Source of the DNA: Anagrus nilaparvatae
Taxonomy: Eukaryota > Arthropoda > Insecta > Hymenoptera > Mymaridae
Direction of reading: 5' to 3'
Length of the DNA: 64,000 nucleotides
Assembly: GCA_022575985.1 (NCBI GenBank)
Contig: JAKSXM010000007.1
Span: 10,542,501 to 10,606,500, forward strand
Positions within the stretch are counted from its first letter, which is position 1. Each line of letters opens with the position of its first letter. The notes under the pieces are model-generated. The model was not told the origin of the DNA and ran no database searches. It saw only the letters and a list, made by a program, of their open reading frames with translations. The position numbers and the translations under genes were made by a program. Of this stretch, positions 37,672-50,248 are shown piece by piece.

Positions 37672-39120
37672 AAGGCTTGACTTGTCGCTTTTTTTATTAC
37701 AGTCTTCTTCCTTAGGTTATGTTAGTGTAAGGCTAGACGTGTAGTGATTTTATTATAGCCTATTTCCTTAGGTTACACTACTGTAAGGCTTGACGTGTCG
37801 TTTTTTATTATAGCCTACTTCCTTAGGTTATGTTAGTGTAAGGCTTGACGTGTAGTTATTTTATTATAGCCTACTTCCTTAGGTTATGTTAGTGTAAGGC
37901 TTGACGTGTAGTTATTTTATTATAGCCTACTTCCTTAGGTTATGTTAGTGTAAGGCTTGACGTGTCGTTTTTTATTATAGTCTACTTCCTTAGGTTACGC
38001 TACTGTAAGGCTTGACGTGTCGTTTTTTATTATAGTCTACTTCCTTAGGTTACGCTACTGTAAGGCTCGACGTGTCGTTTTTTGATTTTAGCCTATTTCC
38101 TTAGGTTTCGCCATTGTAATGCTTGTCGTGTCTTTTTTTATTGTAGCCTACTTCCTTAGGTTATGTTAGTGTAAGGCTTGACGTGTCGTTTTTTATTATA
38201 GTCTACTTCCTTAGGTTACGCTACTGTAAGGCTTGACGTGTCGTTTTTTATTATAGTCTACTTCCTTAGGTTACGCTACTGTAAGGCTTGACGTGTCGTT
38301 TCTTATTATAGCCTACTTCCTTAGGTTACGCTACTGTAAGGCTTGACGTGTCGTTTCTTATTATAGACTACTTCCTTAGGTTACGCTACTGTAAGGCTTG
38401 ACGTGTCGTTATTTTATTATAGCCTACTTCCTTAGGTTACGCTACTGTAAGGCTTGACGTGTCGTTTTTTATTATAGCCTACTTCCTTAGGTTATGTTAG
38501 TATAAGGCTTGACGTGTAGTTATTTTATTATAGCCTACTTCCTTAGGTTACGCTACTGTAAGGCTTGACGTGTCGTTTCTTATTATAGCCTACTTCCTTA
38601 GTTTACGCTAGTGTAAGGCTTGACGTGTCGTTATTTTATTATAGCCTACTTCCTTAGGTTACGCTACTGTAAGGCTTGACGTGTCGTTTCTTATTATAGC
38701 CTACTTCCTTAGTTTACGCTACTGTAAGGCTTGACGTGTCGTTTTTTATTATAGCCTATTTCCTTAGGTTACGCTACTGTAAGGCTTGACGTGTCGTTTT
38801 TTATTATAGCCTACTTCCTTAGGTTATGTTAGTATAAGGCTTGACGTGTAGTTATTTTATTATAGCCTACTTCCTTAGGTTACGCTACTGTAAGGCTTGA
38901 CGTGTCGTTTCTTATTATAGCCTACTTCCTTAGTTTACGCTAGTGTAAGGCTTGACGTGTCGTTATTTTATTATAGCCTACTTCCTTAGGTTACGCTACT
39001 GTAAGGCTTGACGTGTCGTTTCTTATTATAGCCTACTTCCTTAGTTTACGCTACTGTAAGGCTTGACGTGTCGTTTTTTATTATAGCCTATTTCCTTAGG
39101 CTACGCTAGTTTAAGGCCTG
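37672..39120 (+). repeat. 55-57-bp satellite, long array (about 26 units)
   Basis: Head-to-tail units containing GTAAGGCTTGACGTGTCGTT, then TTATTATAGCC, TACTTCCTTAGGTTACGC. Variants recur in a higher-order pattern: a block of several units (with GTAGTTATTTTATTATAG, then GTTTCTTATTATAG, then CTTAGTTTACGC variants) appears twice around 38490-38760 and 38820-39090, suggesting unequal exchange or segmental duplication inside the array. Confidence 0.92.
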
Positions 39121-39959
39121 ACGTGTGATTTTTTTTATTAAATACTATTTCTGACGTGTCTTTTTTTGATGATAAACCCTTGATTTTTTAGTTAATTTTT
39201 TCGGAGATTTTTTCAGCAGAAACACCGAGTACCTCGGAATCTTTTATCATTGATAAAAAAATTAAAAGGGTTATATTTATAAATATTACTGTTGTTTAGA
39301 TAAACCAGAATTTTATTAAGTAGATACAGGTCAATTAGGGACTAAAACAACGATAAATAATTAATATTTTACAGGCCTAAAAAAATTAGATTATAAAATC
39401 TGCTTCATGTGTGCACAAATTTTTGATCCCAAGGATTTGATTTTCAAAACATAATGGTTAAAAAAATCTAATAATTTAGCTCTCAGATGTATTAAGTTAT
39501 AATATTTAATTTGATTATACTTATTAATTGGATCAAAAAAGTACCCTAAATAAAATAAGAATTTTAAAACCTGTTTTAAAAAGAAAGAACCTATTTTTTA
39601 ATTTTTTTAAAAATTAATTTACAAATTAGTATATGACGTGGGTTGTAGAATAATTGTTAATTAATTAAAAATGTTTTTGCAAAATAAAAATCTTATAATT
39701 CTATAAGTATATCGAGAAATCTACGTTTGCTCCTATTTTTGACAAATAAAATTAGTAAAAATAAATAAATTAATTATTTAAATAAATAAAATCTCGCATT
39801 GCTTAAAACTCTGGCCGAACTGCCGCGGAACTGTCTAAAACTTTAACGAACTCGCGCATTACAGTTTCTATAAAACTGCCACTGAACTGGCGCGGAACTC
39901 TTGCGCAGTCCACTGCTATGTACCCCTCGACACCCACATAAGCAACCCAAAAAACATAT

Positions 39960-40575
39960 GTTGGTAATTTGAACCGTTTTGAACGATTATTCAAAGTTTA
40001 CACTTAGACTATCGCGCAAAAGCCCTAAAAAGGGGGAACTTTTGCCCATTATGAGCATATTACACAGCGATAGGATTTCAGTACCCCGATTTTCGAAATT
40101 AGCGACCCAAAAAACATGTAAGACCGTACTTTGAGCGTTTATTCAAATTTTTTTATAATTAGTTTATCATGAAAGTTCTAAAATAGGCAGGTTTTGCCCA
40201 TTATGGGCATACAATTCAACCTTAGGATTACGGGACCCTGATTTTCGTAATCAGCAGTCAAAAAGTATACAAGACAGTATTTAGAAAGGTTATTAGAAGG
40301 TTATTTAAAGATTTTACTTAGATTTTCGCAAAAAGGCCCTAAAATGGGCAGCTTCTGCCCATTATGGGCATTCCACATAACCTGAGGATTTTGTAACTCT
40401 AATTTTCGTAATCAGCTACCAAAAAAATATCAACTATGGTATTTTGAACTGTTATTTTATATTCATGCTCAGATTAATTATCGCACAAAAGCCCTAGCAT
40501 GGTCAGTTTTTTGACCATTATGGTCGGACAACACAACTTTGGGGCTTTGCAATGCCCGTACTCATGATCAAAAAC
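39960..40575. repeat. Four diverged copies of a repeat of about 155 bp with hairpin-forming core
   Basis: The core TTTTGCCCATTATGGGCA and relatives occur near 40041, 40192, 40354 and 40508, each preceded by an AAAAGCCCTAAAA-like block and followed by a GATTTTCGTAATCAGC-like block. The third core can form a stem between GGGCAG and CTGCCC. The 63-codon minus frame at 39803-39994 is not recognised. Confidence 0.65.
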
Positions 40576-40786
40576 ATAAAACACATACAAAGAATGTAAT
40601 CTTCATTTATGGAGTGTAAAAAACATATTGCGTTGGACGCTTACTATAATATAATGCGTAATTACAATTTTAAGGTTTTTTCTTGGATTTGAGTGGATTT
40701 GCAAATCCCAAATGCATTCAAATGATTTCAAATCATTTGAATTCCCAAATGAATTCAAATCCCGTAAAATACCCCCCGACAATAAA

Positions 40787-43700
40787 GTTAATAATATTTT
40801 AAATTAAAAAAATTAAAATTCAATAATATATAAAAAAGCAAAGTTAAGAATTTTTTATTTTAATAATTAATAAAAAAAACCATAAAATAACAAAAATGAC
40901 CTTTTGCATGCAATATCACATGCCTACAGTAATTTTTTAATAATATTTATTAATACAAGATGAATTATGTAGTTTTTTTTGTCTGATGTTCTTGACCCAC
41001 GTAACCATATATAAATAATATTCGATCGTTATTTGGTTTTGTTATAGTGGTGTAGTGTAACTTAATATAGTTTAATGATTTTTTTTCTTTTTTTTTTTAA
41101 CATGATTTTTTTTATTTTAACTTTTATTATTAATAATAAATTATTTACTGTTGAGTGACATGCTTTTTTTTATAAGTAGAGCAGTATATTATTTATGGAA
41201 ATAGTTTTTTTTCAGTCTATTTTTGGGTAACATTTTGAATTGGAGAGCTTTTTGTAAGTTCTTCCTGATTTATTGCATATTTTCATCGAATATTGTTAAT
41301 TTTTTTTTTAAATAATGTAACAAAAAAGGGATAGCTACCTATAACTGGTCAGTAAATATTGAAGAAGAAAATTATTATTTGATATCAAAGAAAGTTAAGA
41401 CAAGAGTTTGGCTACTAGTTCACTCGGATAAATAAGCAACTTTTAATTATTATGGTGATGTGGTGCTTTTTCAAAATTGCTGGGTAATGAAAATATAATC
41501 TGAAGAGTAACTTCAATCACAAATTTTTTTTTAAAAGTAATATATTTTATAGACTGACAGTAATGTGGTTCTTACTAAATACGAAAGCTTCAGATTACGA
41601 AGTATTCAAAGCTTAAAACAGTTGAATAAATTAGGCAATTTTTTGCCTAGTTTTTAGAGGTATTATGTTATAAATAGAATTAAAATTGCTTCCTTTCATT
41701 CCTTTTTGTCATGATAACCTGAATTTTGAGTACACTCTTGTATTTGTCGTGTAAGTATGGAAACATTTACCTATCATGTACCACCAAACAATATCATACC
41801 CATTTATACCAAAATTTTCAGATTCACAAGAACCACAATTGTTTTGCCCTAAACTGGACCTAATTTGGTTGCAATAAAAAGAAAAGGACCATAGAACCAT
41901 CCTTCCCTGATTTTTAAAAACTGACCACAGTTAAAAAATATTTTCTACAAAAATGAATAACAAAGCTTTTATGACCTTATCTTAGATACTGTTTTATAAA
42001 ATTTCATAAAATTTAAAATTAGAAACATAACAAACCGTATTAAATTTATCGTTAACCCACATATTACATGATAAATCATTCAAATATTTAATAAATTTAA
42101 TTAACTAAAAACAAAAATTCTAATTAAAAAAAAAGAAACATCCTTCAAAAAAATTTGTTGACATACAATAAATCAGATATGTAATATAATATCAAAAAAT
42201 AATGATAATAATTATGAATAAATTAATAATATATTTTTTTTTGTTATATATTTATTAAGAAGAATTATAATGTAATTGAAAATTGGCGCGACCTCATAAA
42301 CACTTTTTATTACTTAGTCACTTGTTGTTAACTTCAATATAATGCAACTAGTAGTTGCTGCATTTAATGTCGTTACATACTTATTACTTTAAATCCTATA
42401 GTTGTTTTATATAAATTTTTTTTTCCTTTTTATGTTTATTTGCCTCAAGGTATATTTCATTAATAAGTTTTTTTTTTATTTTAATTGTATTTTATTAAAA
42501 CTTAGAGAGTCTAAATTTTTTGAAAATATGTTATTTTGTTGTTAATTAAGAATGAAAATACACCACACCTTTTTACTATTTATTGTCTTTCTTTATGATA
42601 ATTTTTTTTTTCTTTTTTGTATTATAATTATGTACTAAATTTTTTTTTATCTGCTTTTTTTTTCTTGTACTTTTACCGGATCTTTCCAATAGGAAGAACA
42701 TACTCATATATATATATAGGAAAATCGATATTTGTCGTCATGACTTTATGTGTATATGGAATTATCTAAGAAATTTATTTAAATGGAAGATTTTTTATTT
42801 GAATTGAATTTATTGGTCATTTAGGACTGTTTTAAATAAAGGTAACGTTTTCTTCGTGTAACATCGAAATCAACATGCAAAAATTGAAAAAAAATCTTAT
42901 TTTGGGCATAAAATAAAAGATGATTTGGATTCATGTTTTTAGTAGTTGTCATAAATAGAAAAGGTCAAGATTTTTGCAAGAGCTTTTCCTAAAAAGATTT
43001 TTTTTTCTGGAACTCTTTTTACATCGTAGAATTATTTTCTGCTAGACATATTTTTTTAAATAAGATTAAATTTTTGTCTAGATTTTTGTTTCATACTTGG
43101 TTTCCTCTGTAAAGATAAATTAGGCCTCTTGTAGTTTATTGCAAAAAATGCTTATTTTTAGTAATTTCCAAAAATTTGAAAAAATTCTGTTTTCAAAAAG
43201 TCAAACACAAAAAAAATGCAAATTATTTGCAGCCTCACATTGCTGACTTTAAACGATTCTCTTATAATATAGACCTAAAAATTTAAATTTTTTAGAAATT
43301 TTGTTAACGTGGGTAATATTTAGTCCAATTTAAAATTATTTAAAATCATTTTCAGCATTTATTTTTCAGTCCAAATCGAAGCAAAACCTTATAAAGATTA
43401 AACAAAAATCAATCATTGATTCTCATTCTCTAAGACACAAACTATAAGTACATTAACCTAAAATCAGCAAAAATGAATAAATTCGACACCATCAAATACT
43501 TCAATAAAAAACATTTCAAAAAACGACCTACTCAGCTAAAATAACATAGAATTACCCATATAACATACAAATACATGTTGCTATGCATATTTGTATACAT
43601 ACATAAATTTTATTTATACAATCATGTTGGTACTCCTATAAGACTATTTTTTTTCACTCTTTATTAACGTGTCGTATGACACCGTGAAAATATTATTGAA

Positions 43701-44270
43701 AACATTAAATTAGTCTTGAATGGTTAACCTATTTTCCATGTCAAAAATAATTCAGAGCTTACGTTTGTAATATATATATATATATATATGTGTGCTTTTA
43801 TGTGTATATATATATATATAAACGATAATGACCGAATAACGAGCTTGCGTGTAGATTTTTCTCTTAAGATATTTATGTTTTCTTTCTTTTTTCTTTCTAT
43901 TGTACTTTATTTCTATTTTTATATACTTTTTTTCTAACCGCAAGTGCTTTAACTTTATTAAATATACATTTTGTGTCAAATTAAATTTTATTTAACTCAC
44001 CCCTTATGGTTTTTTTTTGAAATTAATTTTTATCAAATATTTATTTCACTTTTTATCATAACACTAACTTATATCAAAAATAATGAAAACATTTTTTCAA
44101 AAAAAAATTGCAAAAAATTAAAAAAAAAAAAAAAAAAAAACGACAAACTTTTTAGATTTACTCTATACTGAATTATTCACTTTTTTAACTAAAAATTTGA
44201 AAAATTTAATTAAATTAAAAAAAAAAAATACGTAACGTTTTTTTATTAAAAATAAAAAAAAAATTGCGTT
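40787..44270. other. No gene seen
   Basis: A+T-rich tract with homopolymers and (TA)n runs at about 43770-43822. No conserved exon was recognised. Confidence 0.45.
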
Positions 44271-44400
44271 CTTTGCCGGCCGATGGATAGCAACAAACTA
44301 ATCGAGTATATTTTTTTTTATTTTAACAAAACCCCTACCATGCGGTTTTTCTTCTTGGTCGCCTGCGAGACGAATGTAAACAGTACAATCAGCTGATTAA
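44271..44400. other. Short pocket of higher G+C; possible promoter or UTR
   Basis: A CpG-containing patch (TTGCCGGCCGATGG near 44274, CGCCTGCGAGACG near 44360) ending in an ATCAGCTGAT palindrome near 44391. It could be a transcription start region, for example for the minus-strand V-ATPase gene, but no motif decides this. Confidence 0.25.
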
Positions 44401-45771
44401 ATGTATTATTATGTTTTTTATACTACTACTATATACTTATATATAGAAACACAACAATACAAAGTGATTTTCATCCCTACTATTTTTAATTCTGTGTTTA
44501 GCTCATTAATTCGTCTTATCGGTTCTGTAATAATTCTATTTGATTAATTTTTGTACTTATACTTTTTTTGTTGTAAAAAATTTAATATTTACACACATAC
44601 ACATACAAAAAATGAATGAAGTAATAGATATTTCTGACCTACTTTTGTTTTATTTTAATTTAAAAAAAAAAGCTCGAAAGCGATTTTGGTTCCAACTGGT
44701 TATACTTGATAGATTTTACTTAGGATGACAATGTTTTAAATGAAAATTAATGGTATGCGAAATAAATTTCATTGCTATATGAATAATGTTTGATGAATTT
44801 TTGATTCCTGATGATAAACTTTTACGACCCTTAGAATTTGTACTGGTATACCTAACTAGGTATCATATGCTAGTTAAATAACTAGTGAGAGAGAGACAAT
44901 TAATTATCTAATTATAATTATAATTGGTTACTGGAAACTAGTTGCTCTATAGTATGTAAACCAACTCTTGACAGTCTGATTTAATGGAAGGTCAAAACTT
45001 ACTTTTCCCTTGTTTAACAAATAATGCTATAAGAAATAATGAATAGTTTTAAAATTGATTAAAAGCTTTAAAATTCATTAGGCTGCCTCACCTAAATTTT
45101 AGACCGCATAAAGGAATTGAATCCGAAAACCTTATATGCAAGGAAAAAGGGTGCTATTACCTTATAGGTTTTCAGTCTTATGAAAAGATTCGGAATTGAA
45201 TTGGTTTTCTACGAACGGATATTTTCCCGATTGGATAAATTGTAAAATAAAAAAATTTTGATTTTCTTTAATTTGCAAAACGTTACAGAAATGCCCAAAA
45301 TTTTCCTAAAAAAAGGGTCATTAGTAAAATTTCCCAGGGAATCTGAAAACCAAATAAGAATTTTTATACCTCTATAGTAAATGTAAGAAAATGGAAAATA
45401 TTGGAAAATGAAGTAATAAAAATTCGTTTTCTTTTGAGGTATACTTAAAAGGCAAATATCCCAAAAAACTGTTTACCAACAAAAAGTACATGGGAAAACA
45501 CAACTTTTAATTGTTAGAAAAAATCCCGCTTATAAGAAATTCGCATTTGAAAATTCCCATTGAAAATTTTTTTCAATTTTCCAGGTTTCCTCAAGATTTT
45601 TCCAAAAAAACTGACTGGAGGATTGTCTTCATTGAAAACTTTTACTAACCCTTTTTTTAGCTTTATTCAGACCGTAGAAAAATTAAAATCAAACATTTGC
45701 AGTCAAATCACGGGATTGCGGTTAATATTTTCCCCACTAATGAGGTTTAAATTTTGAGGGTTTCAAGTGTG
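44401..45771. other. No gene seen
   Basis: A+T-rich sequence without recognised exons or element ends. Confidence 0.45.
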
Positions 45772-46120
45772 TAAAGTTGATTAAACACCCTTACATTTGC
45801 AAATCAACCCTTATTTTTGTAAACTTTATATCCAAGCCTTTTCAAACGGCAGGATCATGATTTTATAAGTTTTTGGGGTCGTTAATTACGAATTTGGCGG
45901 TTTTAACTTCATAAAATTGATTAAACACCCTTACATTTGCAATTAATCCTTATTTTATATTTACCTTTCACTAATATTTTTGTAAGCTTTTTACCTCAAA
46001 TTCACAGCCATCAACTCAAAGACTATGAAAGAAAGTTTTTTCCGTTTGAAAAGGCTTGTATAAAAAATTTTGCAAAATTAAGGGTGAATTTGCAAATTTA
46101 AAAGTGTCTAACCAACTTTA
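45772..46120. repeat. Foldback/MITE-like element, 349 bp
   Basis: TAAAGTTGATTAAACACCCTT at 45772 and the following 75 bp or so pair imperfectly with the inverse of 46045-46120; landmarks are GCAAAT, ACCCTTA and GCCTTTTCAAACGG. A second internal copy of the ATTAAACACCCTTACATTTG block occurs near 45918. Confidence 0.65.
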
Positions 46121-46864
46121 GAAAAAAATAGTGAATATAAAAAAATTTTTTTAAATAATAATCTTGTTTTAAGTTTTTTCATGTTTCAAGTAATTTGGAA
46201 TTGTTTGAGCATGAAAAAAAGTTCTTGCTAAAATGCGGAATTCTGCTTGTCGCAAGCGGATTTGTTTTTCAGCGTACATTCTATTAAAGTTCTAATTCCT
46301 TTTCTGCAAAAAATTAAAATTTTTCTATGGGATGTTTTATTGGTTAATCTTATCAGGAGGTGGTTAAATAAGCTATAATTTGAAAACCTAATTTCATTAG
46401 TGATAAACCCATAATTTTAACCAGTAATCGGTAATCGAAGTTACATTTTTTTTAATGACATGCGAATTTATATATTCTTAGACATAAAATGGATCTGCCC
46501 GAAATAGCAGGAGAAGCGTTCAAAACTTTTAGTGAAAAAAAAATCGAATAATAATCTGTCAAAACTTACGTTAGACAATTTAATTCTAGTATTTTCAGAC
46601 GGATATATATTATAACATATTATGTCATGGTTAAAACAGCAACAAGCAGATTCTGCAATATTGAGGTTTCTTAATTTTCTCCAGGACTTGAGGGTGGATT
46701 AATACAGCAATTTCTGGATCCATCAGTGGATTAATTTAGTTGGAAAAACATTCCCTATATTTTTAACTTGATGGGATGGGATTTCTGGGCCAAGAAACAC
46801 ATGACTCCGTGTTATAAAAAAGGGTTTCTAAAGTTATTTTTCGAATCACACTGATACCTTATTA
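46121..46864. other. No gene seen
   Basis: A decayed MITE-like end (GCGGATTTGTTTTTCAGCGT) lies near 46256; otherwise nothing recognised. Confidence 0.45.
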
Positions 46865-46867
46865 TTT

Positions 46868-47112
46868 GGGTGCGTTCATAGTGACTACAAGTGACCGGTC
46901 GATCGATCAACTAATGCTATCAAGGGTATTAAAAATCGCATCTTTTTTTTTACCCGGGTAGACCTACAGCTTCCTGGGGCTTCCAGGGGATCAAATCACG
47001 ACCCAGACTCAAGATACGAGAAAATATTTTGTCAGCAGATCCCATCTAAAAATGTTTTGATAACATCAGTTGATCGATCGACCGGTCACTTGCACTCACT
47101 ATGAACGCGCCC
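46868..47112. mobile_element. MITE, 245 bp, 3-bp TTT flanks
   Basis: Terminal inverted repeats of about 55 bp begin GGGTGCGTTCATAGTGA (left) and GGGCGCGTTCATAGTGA (right, inverted), then AAGTGACCGGTCGATCGATC. TTT lies on both sides (46865-46867, 47113-47115). A 3-bp duplication with GGG ends fits PIF/Harbinger-type elements. The interior is unusually G+C-rich for the window. Confidence 0.75.
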
Positions 47113-47115
47113 TTT

Positions 47116-47878
47116 CACATATTGACTTCTAGTTGGTTTTAATTTTATTTTTATTTGTAATTCTCTCACCAATATAGTCAATAAACAAAAATGTTCATTT
47201 TGGCCTAAAACGACAATTTGTATATTGCTGCCAAAATAAAATTCTTTTAAAAAGAAAAAGCTTTTTCTCAAAAGTTTTGTATAAGTTTCAAATTTTCCAA
47301 ATTTCTTTGGGGTCGTTCAAAAAAAACGTAACCCTTAAAATTCCATTTTTGGCATACCCGAGTACACCATGTAACACCACGTCACATTTTTGTCAACCCC
47401 CAACTGACTCTTAGAAGCTTTACTAACAAAAATAATTTTTTTATTTGATATCTTTTTATTGATACATTTTTTGATCATACATAAACATAAGATAAATTTT
47501 TAATATATTCGTTCCTCATAGAATTAAAATATATTAAAATTTGTTACATTTTCTCACATGAAGATTTTGATATGTCATGTAAGCCTGCGAAGTACATAAG
47601 AAATGCTTATGTGCGTTCGCATAAGTTCTTTCAATGATCTAAATCAGTAAAAGAAAGAACCCTGACTCAAGAACGCAGTACGAGGTTACTTCGAGGGCTG
47701 TAGGCTACTGAGAAAGTATTTAAAAAAAACTAATATTTTTATTTAAAATTAATAAAAAATTTATTTAAATCAAAAATTTTTAATTTGAATTTAAGAATTA
47801 AATTAATTTTGTTTGTTGTTGCTACGATAAAATCTATTTTTATTTATTATAATATTTGCACTATTAAATATTTATAAT
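47116..47878. other. No gene seen; one possible MITE end
   Basis: GGGGTCGTTCAAAAAAAACG at about 47310 resembles a MITE end, but no inverted partner was found. A somewhat G+C-richer patch at about 47585-47715 lies just upstream of the retrotransposon insertion. Confidence 0.4.
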
Positions 47879-50248
47879 GAAAGGAAACTATGTCTTGAAG
47901 TCGACAACGACCCCTGAGGACTTGGCTTCAAGATAGTCACGAAGAAGCTGAGGGGCTTCGCGGCCAGCTCGCTAATGGACGAAGAGGAGGCAAAAACAGT
48001 CGTTAATGCTCTAAACCCGACGCACCCGACAAGATTAGACCAAGAGGATAACATCGATGTAGACGATATCCCGGACTTTACGCAAGAAGAGCTGTTCGCT
48101 GCCGTGGACTCCCTTAGAAACAAGAAAGCTCCCGGCCCAGACGGTATACCAGCCGAGATTATAAAAATAGCTGCACACAAGTGTCCCTCATTGATGCTAA
48201 GGATGTACAAAACATGCATCCTAGCAGCAGTCTTTAGCAGGCGATGGAAAAAGGCAATACTGGTACTTATTAGCAAAGGGAAGGGTGATCCTACACTCCC
48301 ATCCTACTGGCGACCACTAGGACTTTTGGATACAGCGGGAAAAAGTTTTGAAAAGATGCTGCAACCTCGTATCTTAAACACAGTAGAAGCAGTAGGGGAT
48401 CTATCTCCTCGGCAATACGGTTTTAGACGGGGGTGGTCCACAATAGGGGCAGTTAATGAGGCCGTTGACGCGGTAACGAGGGCCCAAACGGGTAATCATT
48501 ACTCTCGTAAAATTACTCTTTTGGTTACCTTTGATGTCAAGAATGCATTTAACTCGGCAAAATGGACAGACTTCCTGCTAGGACTAAGTGACTTTGCAGT
48601 ACCCAAATATTTGATGCGGATAATGAAGAGATACCTAAGTGACCGAGTACTCCTGTATGAGACTCTAAAAGGAAAAAAGAGTAGGAAAGTGACAGCTGGC
48701 GTGGCTCAGGGTTCGGTACTGGGACCTGACTTATGGAACATTTCTTATGATGGTATCCTGAGCCTGGAGCTAGCAGATGGCTGCTTCATGATAGGATATG
48801 CAGATGATATCGCTCTCTCTCTCGTGATCGTAGCAAAGAACGTACAACAGGCTCAAGACAGCTTGAGCGTCTGCATGTTAAATATAAATATATGGATGGA
48901 AGAGCATGGATTAAGTCTTGCAGCTGCTAAGACAGAGATCGTAATGCTTACGAGGAAGCAAATCCAAACCGTTATCCCAATACGAATCGACGAGGATACT
49001 GTCATAGAGACGAAAAGGTTCGTTAAATATCTGGGGATAACTCTGGATACGAAGCTGAGTTATTAAGAGCACATCTCTCAAAGGGTCGAAACAGCAGGTA
49101 ACACGACTCTAGCCCTGAGCAGGCTGATGTCAAATATGAACGGCCCGAAATCCAGCAAGAGGAAGCTACTAATGTCCGTAACTCACTCCATCCTATTGTA
49201 TGGAGCAAAAATTTGGGGGGAGGCGCTAGACAAGGATATGTATGCGAAAGGCATGATAAGAGTTCAGAAGCAAGGTGCTCTGAGGGTTTCTTGCGCTTAC
49301 AGGACTGTCTCGGAAGCGGCTGTTCTTGTTATTGCCGGAATAAATCCGATTACGCTTCTTGCCAGAGAACGCAAACTCATACATGACAGGAAGAACGATG
49401 AAGACCTTGACAAGATCAAAGCGGATGTTAGGAGAGTTACGATGGTGGAGTGGCAGACGCTGTGGAACAACTGCGCAGTCAGCGCATGGACCAGGCGCCT
49501 CATAAAAGAAGTCGCGCCATGGCTTGATAGAGACCACGGGGAAGTGAATTACTTCCTGATCCAGTTTTTCTGTGGATACGGGCTTTTTCAGTCCTATCTC
49601 TTTAAGATGGGTAAGGCTGGAAGCCCAGAATGTGTGTTCTGCCCCGGTGAACGCGATAATGCGTACCATACATTTTTCACTGGGCTACCAAAAAGTTGGC
49701 GCTTGAAACAATAATAGGCGAAGTCACGCCTGAAAATATTGATGAAAAAATGATTCAAAGCGAGGATTCGTGGACCACTACGACAAAGTATGTGGAGGAA
49801 ATTCTGCGAACAAAAAAGCTACTGACGACACCCTAACTAGGAGCCGGGTGTAGGAGCAGTCACCTGTAGGTGGCTTCTGCACGCGGCATCAAAAAGGGTA
49901 CACTGTAGGACGCACAAGGATATTTATTTATTTATTTATTTATTCATAGATTATAGATTATTTATCTATTTATTCATTTATTTATTTATAGATTAATTTA
50001 TTTATCTACTTGACGACACGGCGAGGTGACAAGAGGGAGAAAGAAAGGATCTCCAGGACGAAAGGATCTTCAACCGAAGAAGATACATGGCCTCAAGTCA
50101 ACCCGATGTAATGTGATAAACGGTTCTGGACTGACTTGCATAAGGTATGATGAGGGGTGAGTTTAGTCGGTAAACTTGGGGCATTCTCTGTAGAGTGTCG
50201 CATTCTCACATCTCTGCCGTATGCAAAAAAAAAAAAAAAAAAAAAAAA
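47879..50248 (+). mobile_element. 5'-truncated R1-like non-LTR retrotransposon
   Basis: Abrupt change to higher G+C and coding-like sequence at about 47879, an RT-containing frame, a 3' UTR of about 390 bp with a TTTA microsatellite (49919-50005), and a poly(A) tail at 50225-50248. No endonuclease or ORF1 sequence is present, as expected of 5' truncation during target-primed reverse transcription. A target duplication was not identified. The flanks are ordinary A+T-rich DNA, not rDNA. Confidence 0.92.
47886..49836 (+). pseudogene. Broken ORF2 fragment: reverse transcriptase and C-terminal zinc knuckle
   Basis: Encodes the RT of a LINE, the enzyme that copies element RNA at the nicked target. 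From the ATG at 47975 the frame shows KAPGPDGI (residues 52-59), the TFDVKNAF motif (185-192), AGVAQGSVLGP (241-251) and the catalytic YADD (275-278). The R1-type C-terminal region follows, with CVFC and a downstream histidine near 49640-49670. Three lesions are visible: an in-frame TGA at 47915-47917 in the N-terminal remnant, a TAA at 49064-49066, and a frameshift in the T run near 49674-49679 after which coding continues to the stop at 49834-49836. The lesions and lack of an endonuclease make it inactive. Clade assignment (R1/LOA-like) rests on recalled motif resemblance. Confidence 0.9.

Larger units (their letters stand above)
35531..40778. mobile_element. 5.2-kb TIR element with 8-bp target duplication, carrying satellite arrays
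   Basis: The left end CGAGGGTATTTTACGGGATT is matched by the inverse of the right end (AATCCCGTAAAATACCCCCCG). An exact 8-bp direct duplication ACAATAAA flanks it (35523-35530 and 40779-40786). Subterminal regions are short AAATCCATTC-type repeats on the left and related AAATG/AAATCCC blocks on the right. The interior holds two opposed arrays of one 55-56-bp satellite, a 228-bp MITE, a small hairpin and a four-copy repeat of about 155 bp. No transposase is seen. The duplication length allows hAT, P or Merlin-type mobilisation; the superfamily is unresolved. Confidence 0.8.

Noticed and set aside
37672..39120. Regular repeats as a possible CRISPR array
   Set aside because: Units are contiguous without unique spacers, and the context is a eukaryotic chromosome; this is satellite DNA.
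47872..48276. 134-codon minus-strand frame, and similar antisense frames at 49226-49669
   Set aside because: Shadows of the reverse transcriptase reading frame, which has clear family motifs on the plus strand.
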